NCBI GenBank assembly: GCA_013215875.1
Contig: JABSQK010000004.1
Location: 1 to 49,748 of the forward strand
DNA from: Lentisphaeria bacterium
GTDB lineage: Bacteria > Verrucomicrobiota > Lentisphaeria > JABSQK01
Direction: 5' to 3'
DNA: 49,748 nt
Part shown: piece by piece, positions 1-8,712 of the stretch
Numbering within the stretch: the stretch's first letter is position 1
Layout: each line of letters starts with the position of its first letter
The notes under the pieces: model-generated
Told to the model about the DNA's origin: nothing
Seen by the model: the letters and a program-made list of their open reading frames with translations, nothing else
The model's database searches: none
Made by a program: the position numbers and the translations under genes

Positions 1-26
1 TGCAAAGCATATGTAAACGCTAGGGG
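1..26. repeat. 26-bp direct repeat, copy 1
   Basis: This 26-base unit (begins TGCAAAGCATATG, ends ACGCTAGGGG) recurs without mismatch at 48-73, giving a 47-base period. It starts at the window edge, so more copies may lie outside. The function is unknown. Confidence 0.85.
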
Positions 27-47
27 CTTGGGATCTAGCGCGTTTCA

Positions 48-73
48 TGCAAAGCATATGTAAACGCTAGGGG
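48..73. repeat. 26-bp direct repeat, copy 2
   Basis: Perfect second copy of the unit at 1-26. The 21 bases between the copies (27-47) are unrelated to the unit. A strong hairpin follows 9 bases downstream. Confidence 0.85.
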
Positions 74-82
74 ATGCTTACA

Positions 83-110
83 TGCTTGTGAACTTGCAGT
101 TCACCAAGCA
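83..110. other. Hairpin with 12-bp stem next to direct repeats
   Basis: TGCTTGTGAACT (83-94) pairs with AGTTCACCAAGCA (98-110): 12 base pairs with one bulged C and a TGC loop. No T-run follows on either strand, so it is not an obvious rho-independent terminator. It may belong to the same repeat element as the 26-bp units. A short 13-base repeat (ATCGAAAGTTAGC at 173-185 and 197-209) follows further on. Nothing else is recognisable in 111-191. Confidence 0.6.
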
Positions 111-191
111 CTTGGGGCTCAGCGGTCCCAGGTGCCGAGCTGGGGTTTCAGTGAGTTGAGGGGGATTTGAGCATCGAAAGTTAGCTGCGTA

Positions 192-374
192 GTGGTATCG
201 AAAGTTAGCGCACTACTGCCAAATCGTTCGAAGGACAAGCGCTATAGGGGCAAGAGTATTGATGAGGTCTTGGCTATGAATCCAGATAAACATTTGTCCA
301 TTACCAGAGTAAATAATATTCTGGGGAAGAGTTGGTTCATAGGGATTAAGAAGCTGCTAAAATTAAAAAAATGA
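192..374 (+). CDS. Short hypothetical reading frame, possibly a gene remnant
   Basis: A 60-codon frame from a GTG with no convincing ribosome binding site. Its middle (KSIDEVLAMNPDKHLSITRV) has protein-like composition and its tail is Lys/Leu-rich. The first codons lie inside the second ATCGAAAGTTAGC repeat, so the start may be artificial and the frame could be the 3' remainder of a longer broken gene. No family was recognised. It could also be chance. Confidence 0.25.
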   Translation: MVSKVSALLPNRSKDKRYRGKSIDEVLAMNPDKHLSITRVNNILGKSWFIGIKKLLKLKK

Positions 375-438
375 AGAAGGCAGTGCTCCTGACGCAGACA
401 AGCCACGTAGGTGACCTTTTTCGTTCAATTGGCCAATT

Positions 439-1170
439 CTACTCTCCAGGGAACGTGTACTTCTCGTCAGAACGCCACATGCTGCTGTCCCAATAGTCGT
501 CTCTTGGGCGCCACTCCACATGGCCATCAAAATAAGCCGCGTTGGCTCCCTCGGAATGTCGCCATGCCGTGCCACCAACCCCGTAGCTGTCTCCCAAGAG
601 ATCAAAGGCATACAAGTACTTGGTCGTCTCCTGATTCTTGAAGCCGAAGATTTGGAAATCGATGCCATCTGCAAAAAGAATAATTGCTGACGGATCTTTC
701 AATAAATTCATGCGGACCGCCTTCGAAACAAGGCCCGGCATTCCCTCGATTACGAAATTTCCATCATCGTCAGTGGCCATGTGGCCATTCATGCCATAGT
801 CGAAAAACACCTCAGTTATTGGCAGGGATGGCGCTGTGGGACAACTAAGTCCAGGAAGGTCGAAGTCGAAATTCCAGGATCCGCCTCCAGGCTCAAGAGT
901 CAAATACTCCCGGAAACTCTCATACTGCCACCAGTTCAGGTTAAACCAGGTTGAGGACGTCGGAGACTTCGTTCGAATCGGGACGCTAACCTTTGAATCA
1001 CCCTCTTCGTCCACGTACAGCGTATGGGCAAGTCCCATTTGTTTGAGGTTGGACAGACAGGCCGTTCTGTTGGCTAGTTCCTTGGCCCGGCCGAGAGCTG
1101 GCAGAAGCATGGCCGCCAGAATCGCGATGATGGCAACCACCACCAACAACTCGATGAGCGTAAAGCTCAT
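439..1170 (-). CDS. Prepilin-type (type II secretion pseudopilin-like) protein with H-x9-DG motif
   Basis: The start is taken at the ATG at 1170, where [21 protein letters not shown] begins. This is the type III prepilin signal: cleavage before Phe, Glu at mature position 5, then a hydrophobic helix. An AAGGTGAAGG Shine-Dalgarno stretch lies 8 bases upstream. The frame is open to a further ATG at 1251, but that extension is unlike a prepilin leader. The product is 243 residues. The body is soluble, and near the C-terminus [17 protein letters not shown] contains the H-x9-DG motif typical of the many pseudopilin-like proteins of Planctomycetota and Lentisphaerota (DUF1559/SBP_bac_10-type). A prepilin peptidase would process it, and it would end in the inner membrane or a pseudopilus. 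Its exact role is unknown, since such genomes carry many paralogues. Confidence 0.85.
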   Translation of the reverse strand: MSFTLIELLVVVAIIAILAAMLLPALGRAKELANRTACLSNLKQMGLAHTLYVDEEGDSKVSVPIRTKSPTSSTWFNLNWWQYESFREYLTLEPGGGSWNFDFDLPGLSCPTAPSLPITEVFFDYGMNGHMATDDDGNFVIEGMPGLVSKAVRMNLLKDPSAIILFADGIDFQIFGFKNQETTKYLYAFDLLGDSYGVGGTAWRHSEGANAAYFDGHVEWRPRDDYWDSSMWRSDEKYTFPGE

Positions 1171-1393
1171 CAAGCTTGCCTTCACCTTGCGTGGCTTCGG
1201 CCGGCAAGCTGGAAGCTCGGTCAACGTTAAGATGGATGTCCCCTTTCGCATTGCCTAACGTTACCACATATAATGCTAGGGTGCAAGTTGATCTCGCAGA
1301 TCGTGTGCTTACGTTGGTCATGCGTGATAGCCTCAGGCTAAGCACTTTCATCGACTGTTGGGGGACTATGCCGATGGAGTGACAATCCGGTAT

Positions 1394-1498
1394 CTTAGCC
1401 CGACTAAAAACAGGCAATAACATCGCCGCAAGAATCGCAAGAATAGCGATTACAACAAGCAACTCAATCAAAGTAAATTTTTTGCTAGCATCCATCAT
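1394..1498 (-). pseudogene. Truncated N-terminus of a second prepilin-type gene
   Basis: Starting at 1498, the minus strand encodes [18 protein letters not shown] and continues [18 protein letters not shown], a textbook prepilin N-terminus of 35 residues. After the SRAK at about 1394 the frame stays open, but it turns into sequence unlike any pilin and runs into the next prepilin gene in another frame. The usual continuation (Asn/Cys-rich, then the pseudopilin body) is missing. Either a deletion or recombination removed the body, or this is a 5' scrap left by exchange between prepilin paralogues at their most conserved segment. An alternative is a short expressed peptide. Confidence 0.6.
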
Positions 1499-1786
1499 TC
1501 ATTTGCCGTGAATAGCATAAGCGTAAGTCTAAGAAGGACAGTTTGTCAATCAGTTTTTTAATTAAATTAGACAAAGTATTAAGCTGATTTCACTGCGCGA
1601 ATCGAGCCATAAATGCAAAACAATGCTTCATTTATTTGAAATAAATCATCTATTTTTTTCAAATAATGGAACTTCGTGTCTTGAAAAAGGTCTGAATCGG
1701 TACAGTTTAGTCTGGCTTGATTTTTTTAATCGAGCAAAGATTAGTTAGTATAAATTTAATAAAAACCTAATTATGAAGGATATGAT
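1499..1786 (+). promoter_or_regulatory. AT-rich leader region of the long MoxR operon
   Basis: This intergenic stretch separates the divergent prepilin scrap from the MoxR gene and is the only clear place for a promoter of the 29.5 kb array. A TATAAA at 1749-1754 could be a -10 box. A TTGATT at 1717-1722 is too far away (26 bases) to be its -35 partner, so the promoter call is weak. A clear ribosome binding site, GAAGGA at 1775-1780, lies 6 bases before the ATG at 1787. Confidence 0.35.
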
Positions 1787-2797
1787 ATGAGCGAAGAAAT
1801 TGACATGGCGGTTGTTGAACGAGCGCGTGAAGGTCGGGAAAAGGTTCTCAAGGAATTACGTAAAGTTATTGTGGGTCAGGAAGACTTGATCGACCAGGTG
1901 CTCATTGCCTTGTTTGCCGGTGGCCATTGTCTATTAATAGGTGTACCAGGATTGGCGAAAACACTTCTGGTAAGTACTCTGGCTAAGACCTTGGACATGA
2001 AATTCAAACGTATTCAATTTACTCCGGACATGATGCCTTCTGATATTACCGGTACTGAAATACTTGAAGAAGACGTGACTACGGGACATAAGAAATTCAC
2101 GTTCGTACAGGGTCCGGTTTTTACCAACCTTCTACTGGCTGACGAAATTAACCGTACACCACCAAAGACACAGGCTGCCTTGCTTGAAGCGATGCAGGAA
2201 AAGCAGGTCTCTGTTGGTAAAGAAACGTATAAACTTGAAGAACCCTTCATGGTTATGGCGACTCAAAACCCGTTGGAGCAGGAAGGTACTTATCCGTTAC
2301 CTGAAGCCCAGATGGACCGTTTTATGTTCAACCTTTGGGTTGATTATCCAAGTGCCTCTGAGTTGAAGGAGATTATCAAAATTACCACTGCGGGTGGATT
2401 GGCTGAACCAGAAGCTGTTCTCTCTGGTGCAGAAGTTCTCGAGTTCCGCAAAGCAGTTCGTATGGTACCAATAAGTGATCATGTGATTGATTATATCGTT
2501 CGCTTGACCATGACAACACATCCTGATAATCCTGATAACCCGGACATCTGTACGAAGTACTTATCCTGGGGTGCGGGCCCACGCTGTGGACAGTATCTTT
2601 CACTGGGCGCAAAAGCCCGGGCGTTGTTACGCGGTAACATGCAAGCCACAGTTGAAGATGTTCAGGCAGTATCAAATGCGGTAATGCGTCATCGTATTTT
2701 CACAAACTTCAGTGCACAGGCGGAAGGAATTACGTCTGATAAAATCATTGAGGACTTGTTGAAACTTGTTCCTGAAGAGGACACTGCCAAGGCCTAA
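1787..2797 (+). CDS. MoxR family AAA+ ATPase
   Basis: 336 residues, the normal length for a MoxR ATPase (AAA_3 core plus AAA lid 2). Walker A is GVPGLAKT at 52-59. Walker B is LLLADEINR at 115-123 with Asp119-Glu120. The segment MATQNPLEQEGTYPLPEAQ from about 157 carries the sensor region and the Asn-Pro-(Ile/Leu)-Glu-x-Glu-Gly signature of the family. MoxR proteins are cytoplasmic ATPases that act with VWA-domain proteins as chaperone-like assembly or activation machines. The next three genes (DUF58, two membrane VWA proteins) are the usual partners. It heads the array and has a good ribosome binding site. The substrate cannot be read from the sequence. Confidence 0.95.
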   Translation: MSEEIDMAVVERAREGREKVLKELRKVIVGQEDLIDQVLIALFAGGHCLLIGVPGLAKTLLVSTLAKTLDMKFKRIQFTPDMMPSDITGTEILEEDVTTGHKKFTFVQGPVFTNLLLADEINRTPPKTQAALLEAMQEKQVSVGKETYKLEEPFMVMATQNPLEQEGTYPLPEAQMDRFMFNLWVDYPSASELKEIIKITTAGGLAEPEAVLSGAEVLEFRKAVRMVPISDHVIDYIVRLTMTTHPDNPDNPDICTKYLSWGAGPRCGQYLSLGAKARALLRGNMQATVEDVQAVSNAVMRHRIFTNFSAQAEGITSDKIIEDLLKLVPEEDTAKA

Positions 2798-2897
2798 GTT
2801 TGTTTTGTTCATTACGAGCATGACAATCTTAAGGATACGACAATGAAAATCAACTGCTTTCAGAATCGAAAAAATATAAAAAGCGAACTGTTCAACT

Positions 2898-3812
2898 ATG
2901 GCTGATGCACGAAGAATAATGAAGTTTCTGGACCCTAAGGTCCTGAAGAATATTAACGGTATTGAAGTGAAAGCCCGCATGCTGGTAGATGGTATGTATG
3001 CCTCACGACATCGCTGTCCGGATTATGGTGCCAGTGTCGAATTTGTTGATCACCGCGACTATGTACAAGGTGATGACCCACGGTCTATCGATTGGAAAAT
3101 GTTGGCCCGAACCGAAAAATATTACATTAAACGCTTCGAGATGGAATCGAACATGGACGTTACCTGCCTGCTGGATGTTAGCGGCTCTATGGGTTATGTC
3201 ACGGATGACCGCAATCGTCTGACCAAGCTGGAATACGCCAGTTATCTGGCGGCCTCTCTGGCTTTTCTAATGGGTAAACAGCAGGATGCAGCGGGATTAA
3301 TTACCTTTGATACAAAAATGCGTGACTTTCTGCCGCCTAAACAGGGACAGCGCCACCTCTTTTCAATTCTGAGCTGCTTGAATAATATACAAGCAGGCGG
3401 TGAAACCGATTTGGAAGATGTTCTTAAGCTGGTTGCCCAGCGTCTTACACGCCGTGGCCTCGTGGTCTTGATCAGCGACTGCTACGGTAATGCCGAACGC
3501 GTCATAGATGGCTTTAAACATGTGGCTGGTCGTGGCCAGGAAATTCTGGTTTTTCATATTGTTGATGATGATGAAATTAATTTTCCATTTGATACATTGA
3601 CCAGTTTCAAGGATTTGGAATCCGGCCAGCAGGTTCTCAGTGACCCGCTATTTCAGAGAAAAAATTACATTGATCGTTTCGAGCGTTTTCGCGATGAAAT
3701 CGAAGAAGGTGTGGCTGGCTTTGGAGCAGATTACCGCTTTGCCAGTACCAGCGACCCAATCGAAATCCTTCTACGCGATTATCTACTTTACAGGAAGGAG
3801 CGTTACAAATGA
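2898..3812 (+). CDS. DUF58 domain-containing protein (VWA-like MoxR partner)
   Basis: 304 residues. The DUF58 signature is clear: VEFVDHRDYVQGDDPRSIDW at about 47-66, followed by KMLARTEKYYIKRFE. A VWA-like fold then starts with LLDVSGSMGY, giving a DxSxS metal site (Asp93, Ser95, Ser97). There is no signal peptide, so it is cytoplasmic. DUF58 proteins are the standard partner encoded next to MoxR and are thought to link the ATPase to the membrane VWA proteins. The gap from moxR is 100 bases, and no strong Shine-Dalgarno precedes the ATG at 2898. The ATG at 2919 is an alternative start that would still keep the whole domain. The 3' end overlaps the next gene by ATGA. Confidence 0.93.
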   Translation: MADARRIMKFLDPKVLKNINGIEVKARMLVDGMYASRHRCPDYGASVEFVDHRDYVQGDDPRSIDWKMLARTEKYYIKRFEMESNMDVTCLLDVSGSMGYVTDDRNRLTKLEYASYLAASLAFLMGKQQDAAGLITFDTKMRDFLPPKQGQRHLFSILSCLNNIQAGGETDLEDVLKLVAQRLTRRGLVVLISDCYGNAERVIDGFKHVAGRGQEILVFHIVDDDEINFPFDTLTSFKDLESGQQVLSDPLFQRKNYIDRFERFRDEIEEGVAGFGADYRFASTSDPIEILLRDYLLYRKERYK

Positions 3813-6151
3813 GTTTTCTATATGGTGCTATGTTGGCAGGATTTGCCGGACTGGCCATTCCGACGGTTATCCATTTAATCGCCAAACATAAATTTCCGAT
3901 AAAAGAATTTCCATCGATTATGTTTTTGTTGCGCGATGAACGGACGAATACATTCGCCAGAAAATTAATTGATATTCCTCAGCTGCTTTTACGTTTACTT
4001 ATTCTTGCCTTAATCGTTTTGGCAATGTCGCGGCTCTTCGATGGAAATGGTGCCGATTTAGCACCACGCAATGTGATTGTTATTATAGATACCTCTGCCA
4101 GTATGAAAATGGTCGTGACTGAGAAAGAGGATGTTAAAGGCGAAAAGAAAACAATCCCTTTAAATAAAGCGAAAGAAATTGCCAAAGCGCTTCTGTCTAA
4201 AATAAAGCTGCCTAGTAGTTGTGCTTTGGTAACAACAGGCGATGACATTAAAATCGTTAGCCAATTGGGACCAAACCCGGATAAGGCAATTGCTGCTCTG
4301 GAAAAGATAGAGGCTGGCGATGGTACTGGACCGGGAATTGTACGGGCTGTAGCACTTTGCGGCGAAATGATTCGCGGGCGCAGGGAAGTAAAATCACAGA
4401 TCTTTATTTTGACAGACCAAAGAGAGAGCGCGTTCTCAACCCGGAACCAGCAGGACGTTCAAAAAATTAAAAAGCTTCAGGAAGAGCTTGGCGACCAGCT
4501 TGATATTATTATCGTTGATTTGGCCTCTGGAACATCTGAAAACCTGGCGATAACATCGGCAGTATTACAAGAGGACTCAGCACGTATAGGCGACCATGCC
4601 CACATTACTACGAAGATTAAAAACTATGGCAATTCCGCCAAAATGCTCAAGCTTAACCTATCCGTAGCAAATAAGATACAACCAAAACCACGGGATATAA
4701 AGCTGGAACCGGGTGAAGAAGTCGTTGTTGATCTGACTGCTAAAGTAGAACGCCAGATTAAATCCTATGCCACTGTGAGTATCAAAGGAAAAGACGCCGC
4801 CAAATATGACAATGAAAGCAGCGTGCCTTTTGTTGTTGCTCCGAGTCGCCGCATTTTATTGGTCAACGGCAGTAAAGAGGCTGTTGATAAAACGGGTGCT
4901 CTAAACAACCTACCTGGTATGGATACAAAAGAAGAAGTCATCGAAGAACCCATTGACGGAACAATGATTCTGAGATTTGTCCTGAATCCCGGTCGTGAGT
5001 TGGGACGTGCCTTTGGTACGGGTATTGATACGACGACTGTTACACCCGAGGCTTTGCCGGCCCAAACACTCAGTAAGTATCATTGCATCATTCTCTATGA
5101 TGTGGACAAACTTAACCCGCAATCTCTGGATGACTTGCACAACTTTGTTTCAGAAGGACGCTCTGTCCTGATGATCTGCTCTGGTGGTGTGAACCCAATG
5201 GCTTTTAATAGTACAATTGGTGCGCCACTTAAGGATAAGAAATCCATTGCACCTGCGACATTGGGTGTAGACCTGGTGCTTGACCCACCCGCAGCGATCC
5301 AGGTGCCTGTAAGTGATACGATGCATTCGGAAGGCGTGACTTACAATCCAGGTCTTTGGATCAGTCACTTTCGTGATCGTCGCAAAGGTGACCTGTCGGT
5401 AATTCGTTTCCGTAAGATCCGCAAATTACTGGCGATACAAGAAGGCTCTAATGTCTTATTGAAATCAGACAAGGGTGAGATTCTGGCGATCGAAAGAAAG
5501 CTTGATCGCGGCCGTACTGTGATGCTCACTTTTGGTACAGAGCTGAGCCGTGGTAATATCGCTATGTCTAAAGCATTCCCTGTTTTCATGTGGCGCCTGA
5601 TCGATTACTTAACAGATCGCTTGCGTGTAAAACCACCAAACTCATTATTGGCTTCACAACCAGCTGCATTGGACGTTTCTGACCAGGCATTTGCCTTTTC
5701 TGAAAAACTCGAATTATATCAAGAGAATGACAAGAAGGATAAAATTATTCTCAATGTTACTGAGGATAAAACGGTCTATGTCCCTGGGCTTTCTGCGGGA
5801 CATTACTGGATTGGCAAGATTACCAAGCCGGGTGCCCTGACGATGGGTTACCGCCGCCCCATCACTGTAAACCCTGACCCACGCGAAAGCATTATGACTC
5901 AGGTAACAAATGAGGAACTGAAAAAGCCCGACTTCTTTGGTCCCAGCTTGAAAATAGAAACGGAAGATAGTGCCAAACTGCTTGCTCCAACAGGTAATGA
6001 AAAATGGCATCTGCTCATTTTACTGTTGATTGCAGTGTTTATTGTTGAGGCAATTGCAGCATACATCGTTGGCTATTTCAGACAGAAGCGTCTGGAAGAA
6101 GAGCAGGAAAATCAAAACATGAGACGAGAAGAGGAGACGGTGGAAGCATGA
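3809..6151 (+). CDS. BatA-type membrane protein with VWA domain
   Basis: 780 residues. The N-terminus matches BatA: a hydrophobic helix at about 3-24 ending in IHLIAKHKFP, then a second helix at about 57-75. A VWA domain follows with VIIDTSASM (DxSxS: Asp94, Ser96, Ser98) exposed to the periplasm. After it comes a CARDB/Ig-like stretch, then a class I glutamine-amidotransferase-like alpha/beta domain (about 380-640) as seen in long BatA relatives. A C-terminal transmembrane helix at about 732-757 leads to a charged Glu/Arg tail. The ATG overlaps the DUF58 stop by 4 bases, so translation is probably coupled. It is likely the inner-membrane VWA partner of the MoxR ATPase. Its clients are unknown. 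Confidence 0.85.
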   Translation: MSFLYGAMLAGFAGLAIPTVIHLIAKHKFPIKEFPSIMFLLRDERTNTFARKLIDIPQLLLRLLILALIVLAMSRLFDGNGADLAPRNVIVIIDTSASMKMVVTEKEDVKGEKKTIPLNKAKEIAKALLSKIKLPSSCALVTTGDDIKIVSQLGPNPDKAIAALEKIEAGDGTGPGIVRAVALCGEMIRGRREVKSQIFILTDQRESAFSTRNQQDVQKIKKLQEELGDQLDIIIVDLASGTSENLAITSAVLQEDSARIGDHAHITTKIKNYGNSAKMLKLNLSVANKIQPKPRDIKLEPGEEVVVDLTAKVERQIKSYATVSIKGKDAAKYDNESSVPFVVAPSRRILLVNGSKEAVDKTGALNNLPGMDTKEEVIEEPIDGTMILRFVLNPGRELGRAFGTGIDTTTVTPEALPAQTLSKYHCIILYDVDKLNPQSLDDLHNFVSEGRSVLMICSGGVNPMAFNSTIGAPLKDKKSIAPATLGVDLVLDPPAAIQVPVSDTMHSEGVTYNPGLWISHFRDRRKGDLSVIRFRKIRKLLAIQEGSNVLLKSDKGEILAIERKLDRGRTVMLTFGTELSRGNIAMSKAFPVFMWRLIDYLTDRLRVKPPNSLLASQPAALDVSDQAFAFSEKLELYQENDKKDKIILNVTEDKTVYVPGLSAGHYWIGKITKPGALTMGYRRPITVNPDPRESIMTQVTNEELKKPDFFGPSLKIETEDSAKLLAPTGNEKWHLLILLLIAVFIVEAIAAYIVGYFRQKRLEEEQENQNMRREEETVEA

Positions 6152-8712
6152 CCGTACTACAACAAGCATTTTTTTGGTTGCTGGGATTAAGTGACCCCGG
6201 CACAATCAGTGGTGCAAGCGACTGGCAATGGTATTCTGCAAATCCCACCAATACTGCGATATTGGTCGTTCTCACGATCATTGGGCTTGCCCTGGCTTTA
6301 CTGAATTTCATGCCGAAAAATGGTATGCCAATACGCACGCGTTTTCTCACCAGCTTTTGTCGTATTCTTGCATTTGCGATGATTATTTTGTTTTTTGTTC
6401 AACTTGAGCTGCGTGTAACCGTCAATCGTGACCAACGCCCAAATGTGGCAATTCTTACTGATTATTCGGGATCCATGAGTGAAACAGATGGCGGCGAGAC
6501 CAGCCGTTTGGCTACATCCAAGAGCTTCAAAGCAGAACTCATCAAGAAATTGGGCAGTGATGCAAACATTACCGATTATCATTTTAACTGGAAATTGCGT
6601 CTGGGTGACGGCGGCGAAAAAGAACCCTCTGGCATGAGTAATATTATGAAGTCCAGCAAGATTCTCCAGCAAAAAGAGGGCGATATGCAAGCCTTGATTA
6701 TTTTGACAGATGGTAATGATACGAGCCGCGACAGTGGTGGAACTGTAGCACCACTTTATACAGCTCGCGGTATTCCTATTTACCCGGTTGTTTTTGGTAG
6801 CTCTGAAGAGCGCAAGTCTGTTCCACCCCCATCCCTTACAGGTGACCCTTATGTACGACTTGGTGATAAACTCCACCTGGAGGCGACATTGGCTGTTACA
6901 GGATTTAGCGGAAAAGTTCCCGGAAAAGTCAAACTCTTTCAACTGATGAAACCCATTCCTGTCGAAGAAGACGAAGACAAGAAAGACGGTGAAAAGAAAG
7001 ACGGTGAAAAGAAAGACGACAAAAAGAAAGAAGGTGAAGAGAAGGAACCGAAATTCAAAAAAGTTCCACCGAAACTTCTTATTGAGCAGGATGTGCTTCT
7101 GGGAAAAGAACCACGTGTTGTTACTTTTGAATTTGAACCTAAAAAAGCGGGTAAACATACCTACGAAATTCGCCTGGAAGGCATTAAGGGACTACCTCCA
7201 GAGAAGCGCATCGTCGACACTCATACCGTGCAAGTTATTGACCAGAAAATCCGTGTTCTTTACATCGATATCCCACGACCTGAACGTAAAATTGTCGGTC
7301 ATTGGGTTGCCCGCGACCCGGTTATTGACATGGCCGGACTTCTGAGACTACCCAAAGGTGGCTGGTTTGCCCAGGGGCAGATGCGCCATAAAAACAAGGG
7401 TACAGGATTACCAGACGATGAAGCGGATCTAAATGAATACGACGTGATTATTTTGGGGGATATTGCCCGCGCCTATTTTAAGCAGGATGATGCAGTAGAG
7501 AAAAAGATGTCATGGTTGGCAGACTTTGTCCGTCGTCGTGGTGGTGGTTTAATTACCCAAGGTGGCCAAAGCGTATATGCTGCAGGATCTTACCAAAATT
7601 CCGAGCTGGCAAAAATTTTGCCTTTTCAAATTAAAGCAGTGAAGAATACTCAGATAAAAGGCAAGCTGAAAGTCAGTCCAACGGATATCGGCCAGAGTCA
7701 TCCCATAATGATGCTGGAAAGAGACGCCAGCAGCAATCGCGATGCCTGGTTTGAGTTGCCTAAGATCGAAGGATGCAATGTCGTCGGCGAGGTTAAGCCC
7801 GGTGCTCAAATGCTTGCAACGATTACGAAAGTATTTGACAAAGTTGGTGACGAAGGAAAAAAGCAGAGTGTTGTCGTTCCAGCGATTGCTTACCACAAAA
7901 TTGGTAAGGGGCAGGTTCTTTCTATGTCTATCGATACGACCTGGCGTTGGGAAATGATGCGCAAGCGTGGCGAAGAGGGTGAAGGCCAAGCAGAAAGTAC
8001 AGACTATTTCAGACGCTTTTGGGGAAATGCCATTCGCCATCTTTCACCGGATCCACGAATTCAACCCGGCCGCCCACAAATTTCACGCCGTGAAAGTCGC
8101 ACAGAGGTAGGGCAAACAATTACGCTGGCAACACGCCTAGTGCATCCAAACTATTCGCCAATGAGAAAAGCGGATCTCACGATTCATGTCATTAGCCCAT
8201 CTGGAAAGCATGTCCGTATCTTTCCAAGTGACAGTGAAAGTAAGCCCGGGATTTACGAATATAAAGTTGTCTTGACTGAGCCAGGACTTTGGCAAATTGA
8301 GGCGATTCATAAAGAAGCAAAAGTGCGTGCAGAAATAGCGAAGTATGAAAAAGCTGTTAAGAAAGCGAAGCTTGAAGATAAGGATCCGAAGGATTTGTTA
8401 AAAGCTCAATATCAATTGAAAGCTGCCAAGAAAAAGATTGCCCGTGATGAGATTCGGGCGGTTGCGAGTCAATCCGAATTTCAGGATGTTCGTTCCAAAC
8501 CGTTGGCCATGGAAAGCTTTGCAGCTGCGACCAACGGAAAATCATTCACCCCGCAGGATGTGGACAAATTGGTTGAAGCATTAAAATTTAGAACCCATGC
8601 AGTGAGTCAGAGTTATACGATTCCTGTATGGAATTTGCCTGCAATGATGATTCTTTTCATCCTGCTGATTTGTCTGGATTGCTTAATACGTAAACGTCGA
8701 GGTCTGGTATAA
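6148..8712 (+). CDS. Large membrane protein with VWA and glutamine-amidotransferase-like domains
   Basis: 854 residues, overlapping the previous stop by ATGA. Helices at about 36-54 and 67-86 anchor it. The VWA domain starts at VAILTDYSGSM (DxSxS: Asp105, Ser107, Ser109), and ALIILTDGNDTS is a typical later VWA strand. A Lys/Glu/Asp-rich linker (about 272-308) encoded by a 15-bp tandem repeat follows. Next is an alpha/beta domain resembling class I glutamine amidotransferase (GGGLITQGGQSVYAAGSY at about 466-483) but without an evident catalytic Cys. One C-terminal helix (about 829-846) ends in Arg/Lys. It is a paralogue in architecture of the preceding gene. Such tandem pairs are common in planctomycete Bat-like clusters. 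The role is presumably structural or regulatory at the cytoplasmic membrane. Confidence 0.8.
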   Translation: MTVLQQAFFWLLGLSDPGTISGASDWQWYSANPTNTAILVVLTIIGLALALLNFMPKNGMPIRTRFLTSFCRILAFAMIILFFVQLELRVTVNRDQRPNVAILTDYSGSMSETDGGETSRLATSKSFKAELIKKLGSDANITDYHFNWKLRLGDGGEKEPSGMSNIMKSSKILQQKEGDMQALIILTDGNDTSRDSGGTVAPLYTARGIPIYPVVFGSSEERKSVPPPSLTGDPYVRLGDKLHLEATLAVTGFSGKVPGKVKLFQLMKPIPVEEDEDKKDGEKKDGEKKDDKKKEGEEKEPKFKKVPPKLLIEQDVLLGKEPRVVTFEFEPKKAGKHTYEIRLEGIKGLPPEKRIVDTHTVQVIDQKIRVLYIDIPRPERKIVGHWVARDPVIDMAGLLRLPKGGWFAQGQMRHKNKGTGLPDDEADLNEYDVIILGDIARAYFKQDDAVEKKMSWLADFVRRRGGGLITQGGQSVYAAGSYQNSELAKILPFQIKAVKNTQIKGKLKVSPTDIGQSHPIMMLERDASSNRDAWFELPKIEGCNVVGEVKPGAQMLATITKVFDKVGDEGKKQSVVVPAIAYHKIGKGQVLSMSIDTTWRWEMMRKRGEEGEGQAESTDYFRRFWGNAIRHLSPDPRIQPGRPQISRRESRTEVGQTITLATRLVHPNYSPMRKADLTIHVISPSGKHVRIFPSDSESKPGIYEYKVVLTEPGLWQIEAIHKEAKVRAEIAKYEKAVKKAKLEDKDPKDLLKAQYQLKAAKKKIARDEIRAVASQSEFQDVRSKPLAMESFAAATNGKSFTPQDVDKLVEALKFRTHAVSQSYTIPVWNLPAMMILFILLICLDCLIRKRRGLV
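6976..7050 (+). repeat. 15-bp tandem repeat inside VWA gene
   Basis: Five in-frame 15-base units: GACAAGAAAGACGGT at 6976, two GAAAAGAAAGACG-type units at 6991 and 7006, and two more diverged units at 7021 and 7036. They encode a highly charged Asp/Lys/Glu-Lys-Lys linker. The copy number could vary between strains without changing the frame. Confidence 0.8.

Noticed and set aside
1328-1340. Short palindrome TAGCCT-C-AGGCTA
   Set aside because: Only six base pairs per arm in unexplained sequence, so easily chance.
1250-1370. Integron attC-like site around GCCTAAC at 1254
   Set aside because: No matching GTTRRRY partner at the right place, no extended inverted pairing and no integrase seen.
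6298-7158. Long minus-strand frame of 286 codons
   Set aside because: It is antisense to the VWA gene and Phe/Leu-rich only because it reads the complement of the Lys/Glu repeat.
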